A model generated the notes under the pieces. It had not been told where the DNA came from. It saw nothing but the letters and a program-made list of their open reading frames with translations, and ran no database searches. Shown one piece after another: positions 17,077 to 26,623 of a DNA stretch of 64,000 nt. The DNA is from Psychrobacter glacincola. GTDB taxonomy: Bacteria; Pseudomonadota; Gammaproteobacteria; Pseudomonadales; Moraxellaceae. The stretch is from NCBI GenBank assembly GCA_001411745.2, contig LIQB01000011.1:45247-109246 (forward strand), given 5' to 3'. Every line of letters starts with the position of its first letter. Positions within the stretch are counted from its first letter, which is position 1. The translations under genes and the position numbers were made by a program.

Positions 17077-17589
17077 GCTAGCTTTACTCTCTACAGAAAA
17101 TTGCACTATGAATCAATAGCGGCGGTAAGCGGTGTTAGCCAATCATAATTTTTTTAGGGGCTGTGCTCATTTCAAAGCTATTCTCATTTCAAAGTTATCG
17201 TCATTTCAAAAATGATAACTGCCTACCCATGATAAAATTTAGTGATTCTTGTTATTGCCCTACCTATATATTGCCATAACTATAACGCATTTCATCGATC
17301 ATGGTGAGTGGCTATGCCGCAAAGGTATTTTAACTGTCCAGCCCTTTTTAAACATCACTCATTTACCAAAATCTCTTGATGCCTTCAGCGTAGCCAAAAA
17401 CAAAATGATATAATGACGCAACTTTTCATTTATTGCTATTTGGTTAAAGCGGTAGAAATATCATTAACGATCAAATTACTCACTTCACTCAATAGCAGCC
17501 GTATCAAGATATTTATTCAAAAATCAAAATGATAATTAAAAAATAAACGGTAATTAAAAATCAATTTTAAAAATTCACAAGGATACTTT
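17077..17589. promoter_or_regulatory. Divergent control region between gacS-like gene and cysM
   Basis: About 510 bp without a gene, upstream of both divergent genes. Three imperfect copies of tcatttcaaa start at 17167, 17184 and 17201, an exact 17-bp period. The cysM side (17500-17580) is very AT-rich with taattaaaaa repeats and ends in caaggatacttt before the cysM ATG. Confidence 0.55.
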
Positions 17590-18564
17590 ATGTCCGCAAC
17601 GGCTATCTCCAACTCTAATTTCATTACTCAGGTCACCAAACTTGCTGATTGCGTCGGTCAGACGCCATTGGTTAAATTGCAGCGCTTACCTGAGCAAGAG
17701 CAGCTGACCAATGGTGCTGCGTTACTGGCCAAGCTTGAAGGTAACAATCCAGCGGGTTCTGTTAAAGATCGTCCTGCTTTTAATATGATTTATCAGGCAG
17801 AACAGCGCGGTGACATCAAAGCGGGCGACATGCTGATTGAAGCTACGAGTGGCAATACGGGTATCGCTTTAGCCATGGTCGCCGCGATGCGTGGCTATCC
17901 GATAACGCTACTGATGCCAACCAATTCAACTCAAGAGCGCAAAGACGCCATGATTGCGTATGGTGCGACGTTAATCGAGGTGGATGAAGGCATGGAAGCC
18001 GCACGCGATTTGGCGCTGCAAATGCAAGCAGATGGCAAAGGCATCGTATTAGATCAGTTTAATAACCCTGATAACAGTCAAGCCCATTACCTGACCACAG
18101 GGCCTGAACTATGGGCGCAAACGGCAGGAAAAATCACTCATTTTATTAGCTCAATGGGCACCACTGGTACCATTACTGGTGTATCGCAATACCTCAAAGA
18201 ACAAAATCCAGATATCAAAATCATCGGACTACAGCCTGATGAAGAAGCTTCGATTGCTGGTATTCGCCGCTGGCCTGCAGCTTACATGCCGGGTATCTTT
18301 AACGCAGATTTGGTTGATGAAATCATGGATGTGGATCAGCGTATCGCAGAAGTTTATATGCGCAAACTGGCCAAAACCGAAGGTATTTTCGCGGGCGTTT
18401 CATCAGGTGCTGCAGCATGGGCTGCCGTACAAGTCGCTAAAGAAAACCCTGATGCCGTCATCGCCTTTATTGTCTGTGATCGCGGCGATCGTTATTTGTC
18501 GACGGGTTTATACAATATTAACGACGACAATATTGACGCCAGCAATGTCGATAACCGCACATAA
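17590..18564 (+). CDS. cysM: Cysteine synthase B (O-acetylserine sulfhydrylase, CysM type)
   Basis: 324 residues, PLP fold type II. The PLP lysine is K59 in NNPAGSVKDRPA. The phosphate-binding loop is TSGNTGIALA, and SSMGTTGTITG is present. The CysM-specific IAGIRRWPAAYMP replaces the CysK motif, so isozyme B (able to use thiosulfate) is the better call. It forms cysteine from O-acetylserine. ATG 17590 is preceded by caaggatac. The C-terminus carries a ~20-residue Asp/Asn-rich tail (NINDDNIDASN) beyond the usual end. A 3'-5' exonuclease gene follows 56 bp later. Confidence 0.95.
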   Translation: MSATAISNSNFITQVTKLADCVGQTPLVKLQRLPEQEQLTNGAALLAKLEGNNPAGSVKDRPAFNMIYQAEQRGDIKAGDMLIEATSGNTGIALAMVAAMRGYPITLLMPTNSTQERKDAMIAYGATLIEVDEGMEAARDLALQMQADGKGIVLDQFNNPDNSQAHYLTTGPELWAQTAGKITHFISSMGTTGTITGVSQYLKEQNPDIKIIGLQPDEEASIAGIRRWPAAYMPGIFNADLVDEIMDVDQRIAEVYMRKLAKTEGIFAGVSSGAAAWAAVQVAKENPDAVIAFIVCDRGDRYLSTGLYNINDDNIDASNVDNRT

Positions 18565-18620
18565 ATTAATTAACGCACAGACAACGCTGCTCAGTTTAGT
18601 TGATTTAATCAGGATTTCTT

Positions 18621-19445
18621 ATGTCACAAGCTCTACTATCCGACCCTATATTGGTCTTTGATATCGAAACTGTCGCTGATACCGATGCGGCGCGCCGTAT
18701 CTATCCGCAATTGGCAGAGTTGAATGATGCAGATGCATTGAGCGCACTCACAGCGCTTCGAATACAAGAAGCTGGGCATGATTTTATGCGCTTGCCACTG
18801 CAGCGTATCGTCTGTATCTCAGCGTTATATATCAAAGATGGCAAGTTTTCGTTGTTTTCATTGACCGCTGATAAATTTAGTGAAAAAGATATCCTTGCCA
18901 AATTTTTTCGGGCATTTAATGACCTTGAAAAACTGCCTCAGCTTATTAGTTGGAATGGCTCAGGTTTTGATATTCCTGTACTGATATATCGGGCTATGCA
19001 ATACGACTTATCAGCGCCATGGTTATTTGAAGAAGGCGAGCGCATCAAAAACATGCGCTTTGATAATTACGTCAATCGCTTCCACACGCGTCACCTTGAT
19101 TTGATGGACAGATTTAGCCAGTACGGTGCTAGCCGCCGCGAAGCCATGGATATTGTCGCAAGCTTATATGGTCTACCGGGTAAAACAGCTGTCGACGGTA
19201 GTATGGTTGGTGAGCTTGTCAGCACTAATGACTGGCAAACGCTGTCTATTTATTGCGAGTCTGACGTCATGAATACATGGCTAATCTATTTGCGCTGGTT
19301 GCGTTTAACTGGACAGTTATCCTCACAAGATTTTGACGCTTGGCAGCAGCAGAGCTATGACTATTTAGTAAAACATACCCAAGCGGATGGTCATGCTCGC
19401 CATCAAGACTTCATCGCTGATTGGTCATCTGCGCCCACATCATAA
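18621..19445 (+). CDS. Predicted 3'-5' exonuclease, PolB-exonuclease-like
   Basis: 274 residues. The N-terminal DIETVAD carries the Asp-Glu pair of the DEDD exonuclease superfamily (ExoI motif). NGSGFDIPVLIYRAM supplies the ExoII Asp and SIYCESDVMNTWLIYLRW the ExoIII region. It matches the stand-alone family related to the proofreading domain of DNA polymerase B. Its role is presumably DNA or RNA trimming; the substrate is unknown. An aggatttctt sequence precedes ATG 18621. It lies between cysM and rlmD on the same strand and may share their transcript. Confidence 0.82.
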   Translation: MSQALLSDPILVFDIETVADTDAARRIYPQLAELNDADALSALTALRIQEAGHDFMRLPLQRIVCISALYIKDGKFSLFSLTADKFSEKDILAKFFRAFNDLEKLPQLISWNGSGFDIPVLIYRAMQYDLSAPWLFEEGERIKNMRFDNYVNRFHTRHLDLMDRFSQYGASRREAMDIVASLYGLPGKTAVDGSMVGELVSTNDWQTLSIYCESDVMNTWLIYLRWLRLTGQLSSQDFDAWQQQSYDYLVKHTQADGHARHQDFIADWSSAPTS

Positions 19446-19533
19446 CAAATGAAGTTATATGAAGGCGCGTTATAAGACATCGCGTTTATCCTCATTTTTT
19501 TAGTTATTTATCATTTATTATTAAGGCAGGTTT

Positions 19534-21075
19534 ATGCAACCCACCGATTCAAAAACGTCTACAACCTCTGATGTTACGCCACCAACGAGCGAGACCCAAA
19601 CGATTACTATTCCGCCTAATAAGAAAAAATCTAAACCCTCATCAAAGACACGCCGCCGTCTAAAGGATGCAGAACCTCTGCCCTTCACCATTGATGGTTT
19701 GTCGCATGATGGTCGCGGCGTTGCCGTTTATGGTAATGGTTTTGGTATAGACGATGGCCATGTCGAAGACAAACATGGCAAAAAAATCTTTGTAAGCTTT
19801 GCATTGCCGGGTGAAAGTGCCTTGGTCAAAATAACCAATAGCCGTGCCAGCTTTGAAGAAGGCGAGGCTGTCAGTATTACTGCCAACCCAAATTCTGAAC
19901 GTGCCGTACCGCCCTGCCCACATTTTGGGGTGTGTGGTGGCTGTAATTTGCAACACTGGCAGCCAGACGGTCAAATCAACTTTAAGCAATCTGTATTGGC
20001 TGAAATGCTGATACACCAAGCCAATGTCACGCCTGATAACTGGCTTGCTCCAGTGGTTGGTGATCGTCTTGGTTATCGTACCAAAGCACGATTGGGTGTG
20101 CGTTATGTCACCAAAAAAGAAACCGCGCTTGTCGGCTTTCGTGAGCGCTCAAGTAACTTTTTGGCAGAATTAAATGAGTGTCATATTTTAGATCCAAGAA
20201 TTGGTTTTGAGATTGAGAACTTAAAAACACTGATTAGCACGCTAGAGAGTCGTAACAAGATTGCTCAGCTTGAGTTGGCCATGGGTGAGGAAATGCCTGA
20301 GCTGCCAGATGGCAATCAGCCCGTTGCCCTTATCGTACGCAACTTGGAGCCGTTATCAGACGATGATATAGAAAAGCTAAAAGTGTTTTTTGCCGCACGC
20401 AACTGGCAGCTATATTTGCAGTCTAAAGGTGCGGACAGTATCCAGCGTATTGCATTGACTGCAAATGATGACATGAGCCAGCAATTTGGTCGTTTATATT
20501 ACCAATTGCCAGAATACGATTTGACTTTCGAGTTTATCCCGACAGATTTTACCCAAGTGAACCTGTCCGTTAATCGTCAAATGACCAAGCTTGCTTGCGA
20601 TTTGTTAGACTTAAAAGCAGGTGAACGCGTACTTGATTTATTCAGTGGTCTAGGCAACTTTAGCTTGCCACTCGCGCGCCTCGTTGGTGAGACAGGTTCT
20701 GTGGTTGGTGTTGAAGGCAGCGAAGCGATGACCGCACGTGCAGCCGATAACGCACGTCGTAATGGCATCAATAATACAGAATTTTATAGCCAAGATTTGA
20801 CGCAAGACTGTACTGATAAACCTTGGGCAAATCAGGGCTTTGATGCGCTATTAATCGACCCGCCGCGTTCTGGTGCTTGGGAAATTATGCAGTACTTGCC
20901 GAAATTTAACGCTGAGCGAATCGTTTATGTCTCTTGCAACCCTGCAACCCTCGCCCGTGATACAAAAGCATTATTAGAGCAAGGCTATCGTCTGACTCAT
21001 GCTGGTGTGATGGACATGTTCTGTCATACCGGTCATGTTGAGTCCATCGCTCGTTTTGAAAAAGTAGCGGTGTAA
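19534..21075 (+). CDS. rlmD: 23S rRNA (uracil-1939-C5) methyltransferase RlmD
   Basis: 513 residues. An N-terminal Lys/Thr/Ser-rich extension (~45 residues) precedes a TRAM domain ([16 protein letters not shown]). The 4Fe-4S cysteines are C128, C134 and C137 ([15 protein letters not shown]) with a fourth at C216 (NECHIL). The SAM-binding domain has [23 protein letters not shown] and the catalytic Cys468 in [11 protein letters not shown]. It methylates U1939 of 23S rRNA. Its position just upstream of relA is conserved in many gammaproteobacteria. Confidence 0.95.
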   Translation: MQPTDSKTSTTSDVTPPTSETQTITIPPNKKKSKPSSKTRRRLKDAEPLPFTIDGLSHDGRGVAVYGNGFGIDDGHVEDKHGKKIFVSFALPGESALVKITNSRASFEEGEAVSITANPNSERAVPPCPHFGVCGGCNLQHWQPDGQINFKQSVLAEMLIHQANVTPDNWLAPVVGDRLGYRTKARLGVRYVTKKETALVGFRERSSNFLAELNECHILDPRIGFEIENLKTLISTLESRNKIAQLELAMGEEMPELPDGNQPVALIVRNLEPLSDDDIEKLKVFFAARNWQLYLQSKGADSIQRIALTANDDMSQQFGRLYYQLPEYDLTFEFIPTDFTQVNLSVNRQMTKLACDLLDLKAGERVLDLFSGLGNFSLPLARLVGETGSVVGVEGSEAMTARAADNARRNGINNTEFYSQDLTQDCTDKPWANQGFDALLIDPPRSGAWEIMQYLPKFNAERIVYVSCNPATLARDTKALLEQGYRLTHAGVMDMFCHTGHVESIARFEKVAV

Positions 21076-21458
21076 TTCAATTTACGGTTAAGTGAGCGGT
21101 TCAGAGCATTAAATAGCCATGCTAAAGGTCACTGAGCTTGATTCAAAATTTGAGTCAAGCGGTGGCAAAAAATGATGGTTATTTATCCTGATTAACCGCA
21201 GACATTACATAGCCTCGCTTGATTTGTCTCTTTAAAGTGAGATAATAGTAAACAATATTCCTAGGCTGGTTTTTTCAATCCTTGTGAACGTTTGCACTCA
21301 TAGCTTTATATATTTTACGCGCATTTTATGACTGCTAAAAAACAGATTTTTTAGCAGTTATATTGGTTTATAGCTGACACTTTATGAATCGTAAGTTCAA
21401 CGTGTGTGCATAGTAGATGAGGTTATAATCAATTCAAAATAGCTAAGAGGAGTCGGCT
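21076..21458 (+). promoter_or_regulatory. rlmD-relA intergenic region with a 12-bp palindrome
   Basis: 383 bp without a gene. A perfect stem actgctaaaaaa (21331-21342) / ttttttagcagt (21347-21358) has a 4-nt loop; it may weakly terminate rlmD transcription in either direction. A TATAAT hexamer at 21424-21429 is a possible -10 of a relA promoter, without a good -35. A strong ribosome binding site, aagaggag, lies just before the relA ATG. Confidence 0.5.
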
Positions 21459-24011
21459 ATGGTAAAAATTCGTGAAGGATTACCGCTGGTGGATGGACAG
21501 ACCACCCAAGCCGATAGTGCAGCACTTGCCGCTCAACTGGTCGCGAGCCAACGCTCGCACCAGTCTGCCAATAGCTATGCCCAAATCCCCCTCGATATCA
21601 AATACCAGCTGTCCACTCATAAGCTACACACCACTTTTGATCGCTCAGCACTACATGCCTTTCATAGTCATGATCCAAAGCTTGAAAACGAATATTCTGA
21701 TAACCCGCTTTTAGATAAAAATAATGCTCTCTCAGATAAAGAGCTCGAAGCGATTGATTTAGATCAAGTCAATATTGATGTTCCCACTTGGTTAGACAAT
21801 GTCGCCAAACGTATCGGACAAGATTCTGTACCTCACTTGAGTGCTGCTTGTGAATTTATTCGCAGTCATATGAATACCAGCGAGTCTGAGCGTTCAGGCG
21901 CTTATGTCACTGGTATTGGCATGACAGACATATTGACCTATCTTTACCAAGACGAAGACGCTCTTGTGGCTGCAATGCTCTATCGTAGTGCGCGAAAATC
22001 AATCATAAGCCTCGCTGATATCGAGAAAAAATTCGGTGCAGACATATCGACCCTCGTCAAAGATACCTTGGCAATGGGTAAGCTGTCTGAGATTATTGAA
22101 AGCAATAAGCGTCTAGAAGATCACTTCGTAAACAATCAGCGCGACCAGCTATCTAATATTTATAGCATGCTAATTTCCGTCACCAATGATGTACGCGTCG
22201 TGCTTATCAAATTGGCTGAGCGTACTTTCGCCATGCGCGAATTGACCTTTTCTAATGAAGAGCGTCAGAATCGGGTGGCGCGTGAAGTCATGACCATTTA
22301 TGCCCCATTAGCGCATCGCTTGGGCATCGCGCAACTTAAATGGGAGCTGGAAGACTTAGCCTTTCGCTACCTTGCGCCTGAACGCTATAAAGAGATTGCC
22401 AAACTGCTCTCCGAAAAACGCAGCGAACGCGAGTCCTATATTCAGCGCGTACAAGACAAGCTCAATGAGGCATTAGCAGAGGCTAATATCGAAGGTGAGG
22501 TCTCTGGACGAGTCAAGCATATCTACTCTATCTACCGAAAAATGAAGCTCAAAGGCTTATCGTTTGATCAGCTTTATGACATTCGTGCGCTGCGAGTATT
22601 GGTCACCAACCCATCAGACTGTTACCACGTGCTTGGATTGGTACATGGCTTGTGGCGATATATTCCAGAACAATTCGATGATTATATTACCAACCCCAAG
22701 TCCAATGGTTATCGCTCACTACATACGGCTGTCATTGCTGAAAACAAATCACTGGAAGTACAAATTCGTACTCATGAAATGCACTTCGAAGCTGAGCTTG
22801 GCATGTGTGCTCATGTTAACTACAAAGAAGGTCTAAAGAATAAAAAAGACAATTATCTTAATCAAAGAATCAGCTCGCTGCGTCAGCTGTTATCGATCAA
22901 TAATGAAACCCGTAACCAACCGCGCTCATCTTTACTAACTGGTGAAGAAATAGAGGGCATGGAGTTTGACGAAGAAGAGCAACTCGTTGACTTTGACGAG
23001 CTCGAACGTATCTATATCTTTAGCCGTGATGGTGACATTACTGAACTGCCAAAAGGGGCGACCGTTCTTGATTTTGCTTATTATGTACACACACAAGTCG
23101 GTAATCGTGCTCAAGCTGCTCGAGTCAATCAGCGCTATGTACCATTAACCTATCAACTCAAAACGGGTGAACAAGTTGAAATTATCACCAAAGCATCACG
23201 TGAGCCCAACCGTGATTGGCTAGTTGCTTCACTTGGATACATTCATACCAACCGTGCACGCTCAAAATTGCGTCAATGGTTCAATAAGCAAGACCGTGAT
23301 AAGAACATTGAAATTGGTCGTCAAATGCTCAGTAAAGAGCTTGAACGACTATCGGTACACCCCAATAGCATCGATTTAAACGACTATATTCAGCATTTCC
23401 ATGTCAATACGACTGATGATATTATCGTGGGATTGGTCACAGGCGACATTGGTCTCAACCAACTCACCAGCCATATCTCTCGTCAGCTACACCTAGAACC
23501 TGAAAGACCGCCAGAAAATTTTGCGCCAAGTATAGATGCTAGAGAGGCAGGCAAAATCGATGCTTATAAAATTCGTATCGATGGGCTGGATAATATAGAA
23601 ATCAATCTAGCAGGCTGTTGCCACCCTGTGCATGGCGAGCCAATTGCTGGTTACATTACCTTATCACGAGGTGTCAGTGTCCATAATCGTGGTTGCCCTG
23701 AATATTCACGCTTGATTGAACGCGATCCTGAGCGCGAAATAGAGGCTTCGTGGCGGGTACAAGCTGGTCGTTATCAACCCGTTGATATTCACGTAGAAGC
23801 CTATGATAGACGCGGACTGTTGCGTGACTTGACGCAAATTATTGATAAAGAAAATGTCAATATTCGTCAAGTTGAAACGCTTAGTAATGATGATAACATT
23901 GCCTTTTTAAAATTTCATATTGAAGTCTCAGGATTGGCACACCTATCTAAGCTTTTAGCGAAACTAGAGCAACAGCATGGTATCTTGCATGCTCGCCGCG
24001 CCGTCGCTTAG
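21459..24011 (+). CDS. relA: GTP pyrophosphokinase RelA ((p)ppGpp synthetase)
   Basis: 850 residues in the RelA/SpoT long form. The N-terminal hydrolase-like region lacks the catalytic HD (ALVAAMLYRSARKSI where active enzymes have a His-Asp pair), so hydrolase activity should be absent, as in RelA. The synthetase domain has YSIYRKMKLKGLSFDQLYDIRA and FDDYITNPKSNGYRSLHT. Then come TGS (GDITELPKGATVLDFAYYVH), the conserved-Cys region (AGCCHPVHGEPIAGY) and a C-terminal ACT domain. It makes ppGpp on ribosomes with uncharged tRNA. The synthetase-type motif reads QFDD where E. coli RelA has EFDD. The N-terminal ~110 residues are extended and low in similarity. Confidence 0.93.
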   Translation: MVKIREGLPLVDGQTTQADSAALAAQLVASQRSHQSANSYAQIPLDIKYQLSTHKLHTTFDRSALHAFHSHDPKLENEYSDNPLLDKNNALSDKELEAIDLDQVNIDVPTWLDNVAKRIGQDSVPHLSAACEFIRSHMNTSESERSGAYVTGIGMTDILTYLYQDEDALVAAMLYRSARKSIISLADIEKKFGADISTLVKDTLAMGKLSEIIESNKRLEDHFVNNQRDQLSNIYSMLISVTNDVRVVLIKLAERTFAMRELTFSNEERQNRVAREVMTIYAPLAHRLGIAQLKWELEDLAFRYLAPERYKEIAKLLSEKRSERESYIQRVQDKLNEALAEANIEGEVSGRVKHIYSIYRKMKLKGLSFDQLYDIRALRVLVTNPSDCYHVLGLVHGLWRYIPEQFDDYITNPKSNGYRSLHTAVIAENKSLEVQIRTHEMHFEAELGMCAHVNYKEGLKNKKDNYLNQRISSLRQLLSINNETRNQPRSSLLTGEEIEGMEFDEEEQLVDFDELERIYIFSRDGDITELPKGATVLDFAYYVHTQVGNRAQAARVNQRYVPLTYQLKTGEQVEIITKASREPNRDWLVASLGYIHTNRARSKLRQWFNKQDRDKNIEIGRQMLSKELERLSVHPNSIDLNDYIQHFHVNTTDDIIVGLVTGDIGLNQLTSHISRQLHLEPERPPENFAPSIDAREAGKIDAYKIRIDGLDNIEINLAGCCHPVHGEPIAGYITLSRGVSVHNRGCPEYSRLIERDPEREIEASWRVQAGRYQPVDIHVEAYDRRGLLRDLTQIIDKENVNIRQVETLSNDDNIAFLKFHIEVSGLAHLSKLLAKLEQQHGILHARRAVA

Positions 24012-24064
24012 ATATAAACTCACAAAATACGTCCACTGAATCATAAGGTTATTATAAAAACATC

Positions 24065-25003
24065 ATGCCTGAACTGCCTGAAGTAGAAACAACCAAAACC
24101 AGCCTTGCACCGTTATTAGGGCAACGCATTATCGATATAAAAGTTTTTCAGCCAAAGCTGCGTTGGGCGATGCCAGATGATTTAGATAGCTTGATTGATT
24201 ACACGCTAGATAGCGTTGAGCGCCGCGCAAAATATTTAATTCTTAATTTTTTACCTTCATTACCCAATGATGATAGCGCTGCAGCTCAAACTGATACGTT
24301 AGTACCGCGTCAACTTTTGGTTCATTTAGGCATGTCGGGCAGCCTGCAACAGCAGAGCTACGGTACTGAAAAGCGCAAGCATGATCATCTCATCATTGTT
24401 TTTAAGAGCGTTAATAATACAAAATCCCAACTACATTATTATGACCCAAGACGTTTTGGGTCAGTGTTATGGCACAAGGATTATAGTGCTAAGCTATTAG
24501 ATCATTTAGGTCCTGAACCATTATCAGATGAATTTACTGCAGACTACCTGTATCAATTGATTCAACGTTCAAACTTGCTTGATCACAGTGCTGATACCGT
24601 AGCAATTGGCAACGCCAAATCAAAAAAGCAGCCCATTGCTCGCGCTATAAAATCAGTCATCATGGAACAACAAGTCGTCGTGGGTGTTGGTAATATCTAT
24701 GCGACTGAAAGCCTATATTTATCAGCTATTCATCCAGCCACCCCCGCTCACCAACTGTCCCATGCTCAGATGATTATTTTGGTCGATCATATTAAAGTTA
24801 TTCTACAAAAGGCGATAGCACTTGGTGGCTCGACACTACGAGACTTCACCGTAGCAGATGGTCAAACCGGTTACTTCCAGCAGACATTAAATGTCTATGG
24901 TAGACAAGGGGAAACTTGCCCGCATTGTGATGCTGTGCTTGAGAATATCAAAATTAATGGTCGCGCCAGTGTATTCTGTCCCAACTGTCAGCCAATCCTT
25001 TAA
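24065..25003 (+). CDS. mutM: Formamidopyrimidine-DNA glycosylase (8-oxoguanine repair)
   Basis: 312 residues. Pro1-Glu2 of the mature protein (MPELPEVETT) are the catalytic residues. LVHLGMSG, DPRRFGS, MEQQVVVGVGNIYATE (helix-two-turn-helix) and a C-terminal zinc finger with four Cys (CPHC...CPNC) are all present. It removes oxidised purines and nicks the abasic site. It is ~40 residues longer than the usual 270 because of hydrophilic insertions near residues 80-90 and 175-190. It follows relA by 53 bp and may be co-transcribed. The ribosome binding site is weak. Confidence 0.95.
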   Translation: MPELPEVETTKTSLAPLLGQRIIDIKVFQPKLRWAMPDDLDSLIDYTLDSVERRAKYLILNFLPSLPNDDSAAAQTDTLVPRQLLVHLGMSGSLQQQSYGTEKRKHDHLIIVFKSVNNTKSQLHYYDPRRFGSVLWHKDYSAKLLDHLGPEPLSDEFTADYLYQLIQRSNLLDHSADTVAIGNAKSKKQPIARAIKSVIMEQQVVVGVGNIYATESLYLSAIHPATPAHQLSHAQMIILVDHIKVILQKAIALGGSTLRDFTVADGQTGYFQQTLNVYGRQGETCPHCDAVLENIKINGRASVFCPNCQPIL

Positions 25004-25331
25004 ATATTATCTGAAACTATCACTATCTGTCTCGCCTTAAGTACCAGAATAACTTAGGTATCAAGTCGTAGAATATGGCAGCACAATACTCTTGACTGAG
25101 TGTCCTATTATTTTGCACTAATATCATTATATCGCGCGCCATTTTTGTTGCTTATTGACACACATATTGCTTTAATAGTATGAGCACTTACATAAATAGT
25201 GCATAATGTTTATACATCTGTAATATATTTAGCTTACTTATCGTTGCGCATTGTTTATATAGGGAAATTGTCTCTGTGTGGAAATAGCAGCAGCCATTAA
25301 TCATACCAATTATGAATTTTAGGACATCGTT
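25004..25331. other. Intergenic region after mutM
   Basis: 328 bp, AT-rich; no gene or clear terminator recognised. An aggacatcgtt sequence supplies the ribosome binding site of the next gene. Confidence 0.3.
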
Positions 25332-25772
25332 ATGACTGTTAAAGCCAAAAACCAACGCACAGTTAAGCAAAAAGCCATTACTATAGCCGCAAGCTTAAGT
25401 TTAATGGCTGCTACTATGCAGCCTGCCTTGGCAGCCATAGAAATTGATGAGACAGACTTTGGGCCTTCTTATGAGACAATGGTGGTTGATACTGTAGTGG
25501 GTAAACCTTTACAACTGGTCAGTGCCGTTGCTGGTACTGCCGCCTACCTAATTAGTCTACCCTTCTCGCTTATCGGTGGTAATGCAGATCAGGCGCAGCA
25601 GAAACTTTTTGTTGAACCTTGGGATGCGATGGGACGTTGCTTAGGTTGTACTGTCGCTGAAGATAACTATTACAAATCACAAGTGACTAATGATAATGTT
25701 GTCCGTATTGTCGTTGACCAACCATCTGAGATTTTGATTAATACCAACGATTATGTCGTAGTTACGCCATAG
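25332..25772 (+). CDS. Secreted hypothetical protein
   Basis: 146 residues. A basic N-terminus is followed by a hydrophobic signal segment ending at QPALAA (cleavage near residue 35), so the product should be exported. A mid-protein hydrophobic stretch (LVSAVAGTAAYLISLPFSLIGG) could be a membrane or amphipathic segment. Two Cys (GRCLGCTV) are spaced CxxC and could form a disulfide or bind a metal. I do not recognise the family. A good ribosome binding site and a terminator make the gene credible. It is monocistronic. Confidence 0.75.
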   Translation: MTVKAKNQRTVKQKAITIAASLSLMAATMQPALAAIEIDETDFGPSYETMVVDTVVGKPLQLVSAVAGTAAYLISLPFSLIGGNADQAQQKLFVEPWDAMGRCLGCTVAEDNYYKSQVTNDNVVRIVVDQPSEILINTNDYVVVTP

Positions 25773-25840
25773 TCTTTATATTAACAGCTGGTTAAATAAT
25801 ATAACTGCGCTAAAGACAATGCATTTATAAATTATCCATA

Positions 25841-25869
25841 AAAAAGGCTAACGTCGTGTTAGCCTTTTT
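25841..25869. terminator. Bidirectional intrinsic terminator
   Basis: aaaaaggctaac (25841-25852) and gttagccttttt (25858-25869) form a perfect 12-bp stem with a 5-nt loop between converging genes. It serves the secreted hypothetical gene (+) and mscL (-). Confidence 0.9.
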
Positions 25870-25895
25870 TGTGTTTTTAATCAAATCATCATATT

Positions 25896-26339
25896 TTATT
25901 TTGAAACAGTGGTATTACTTAACTTAGCACTAATTTCACGAAGCAATTGCACCTCTTCTGAAGGTTGTTTTACCAGCTCTTGCACTTCTTCTTTACGACG
26001 CATTTTGTTAACCATTCTAACCATCATAAAAATAATAAATGCTAAAATTAAGAAATTAATCAGTACAGTAATGAAACTGCCATAGGCTAATACAGGAACG
26101 CCAGCTGCTTTGAGAGCATCATAGGTCATGGCAACACCTTCAGGCGCATCACCCAACACTAAGAACATGTTTTTGAAATTGATTTCGCCACCTGCTATGA
26201 AGGCCACTATTGGCATAATAATGTCTTCAACTAAGGACGTTGTGATAGTAGCAAATGCTCCACCGATAATGACACCGACCGCTAAGTCCATCACATTACC
26301 TTTTAGAGCGAATTCTTTAAACTCAGAAACCATACTCAT
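25896..26339 (-). CDS. mscL: Large-conductance mechanosensitive channel MscL
   Basis: 147 residues. The N-terminal [24 protein letters not shown] is the S1 helix and pore-lining TM1 of MscL. A short periplasmic loop, TM2 ([19 protein letters not shown]) and a cytoplasmic charged helix (RRKEEV...LLREI) follow. It opens under membrane tension to release solutes during osmotic downshock. The start is supported by ttttgaggagaaaat before the ATG. It is monocistronic, facing the plus-strand terminator above. Confidence 0.97.
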   Translation of the reverse strand: MSMVSEFKEFALKGNVMDLAVGVIIGGAFATITTSLVEDIIMPIVAFIAGGEINFKNMFLVLGDAPEGVAMTYDALKAAGVPVLAYGSFITVLINFLILAFIIFMMVRMVNKMRRKEEVQELVKQPSEEVQLLREISAKLSNTTVSK

Positions 26340-26623
26340 TATTTTCTCCTCAAAATACCAATCTATAATCGAATAAGTATCTCAACAGTCGACCCAATCT
26401 TGAGCCTTAAGAGTAATAGTGAGAAACACTACTACTGTCAGTTATTCTGTCTATATTATATGGAAATTACAACAAAAAAAGCAGCATAAAATGAACCATA
26501 TTTAGTTCACTCTATACTGCTAATTTTTTAGTTATCTTGATGCCCATTATTAAATAACAACAGCATCAAATGCTTCTACAAAATATCAATCCAATAAATT
26601 ACTCAGTAATTCATGGCTCAATA
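26340..26623. other. Intergenic region between typA and mscL
   Basis: 284 bp, strongly AT-rich. It should contain the mscL promoter. No repeat or RNA gene recognised. Confidence 0.3.

Noticed and set aside
17167..17210. Three tcatttcaaa copies as a CRISPR array
   Set aside because: Units are only 10 bp with 7-bp gaps and no cas genes are nearby.
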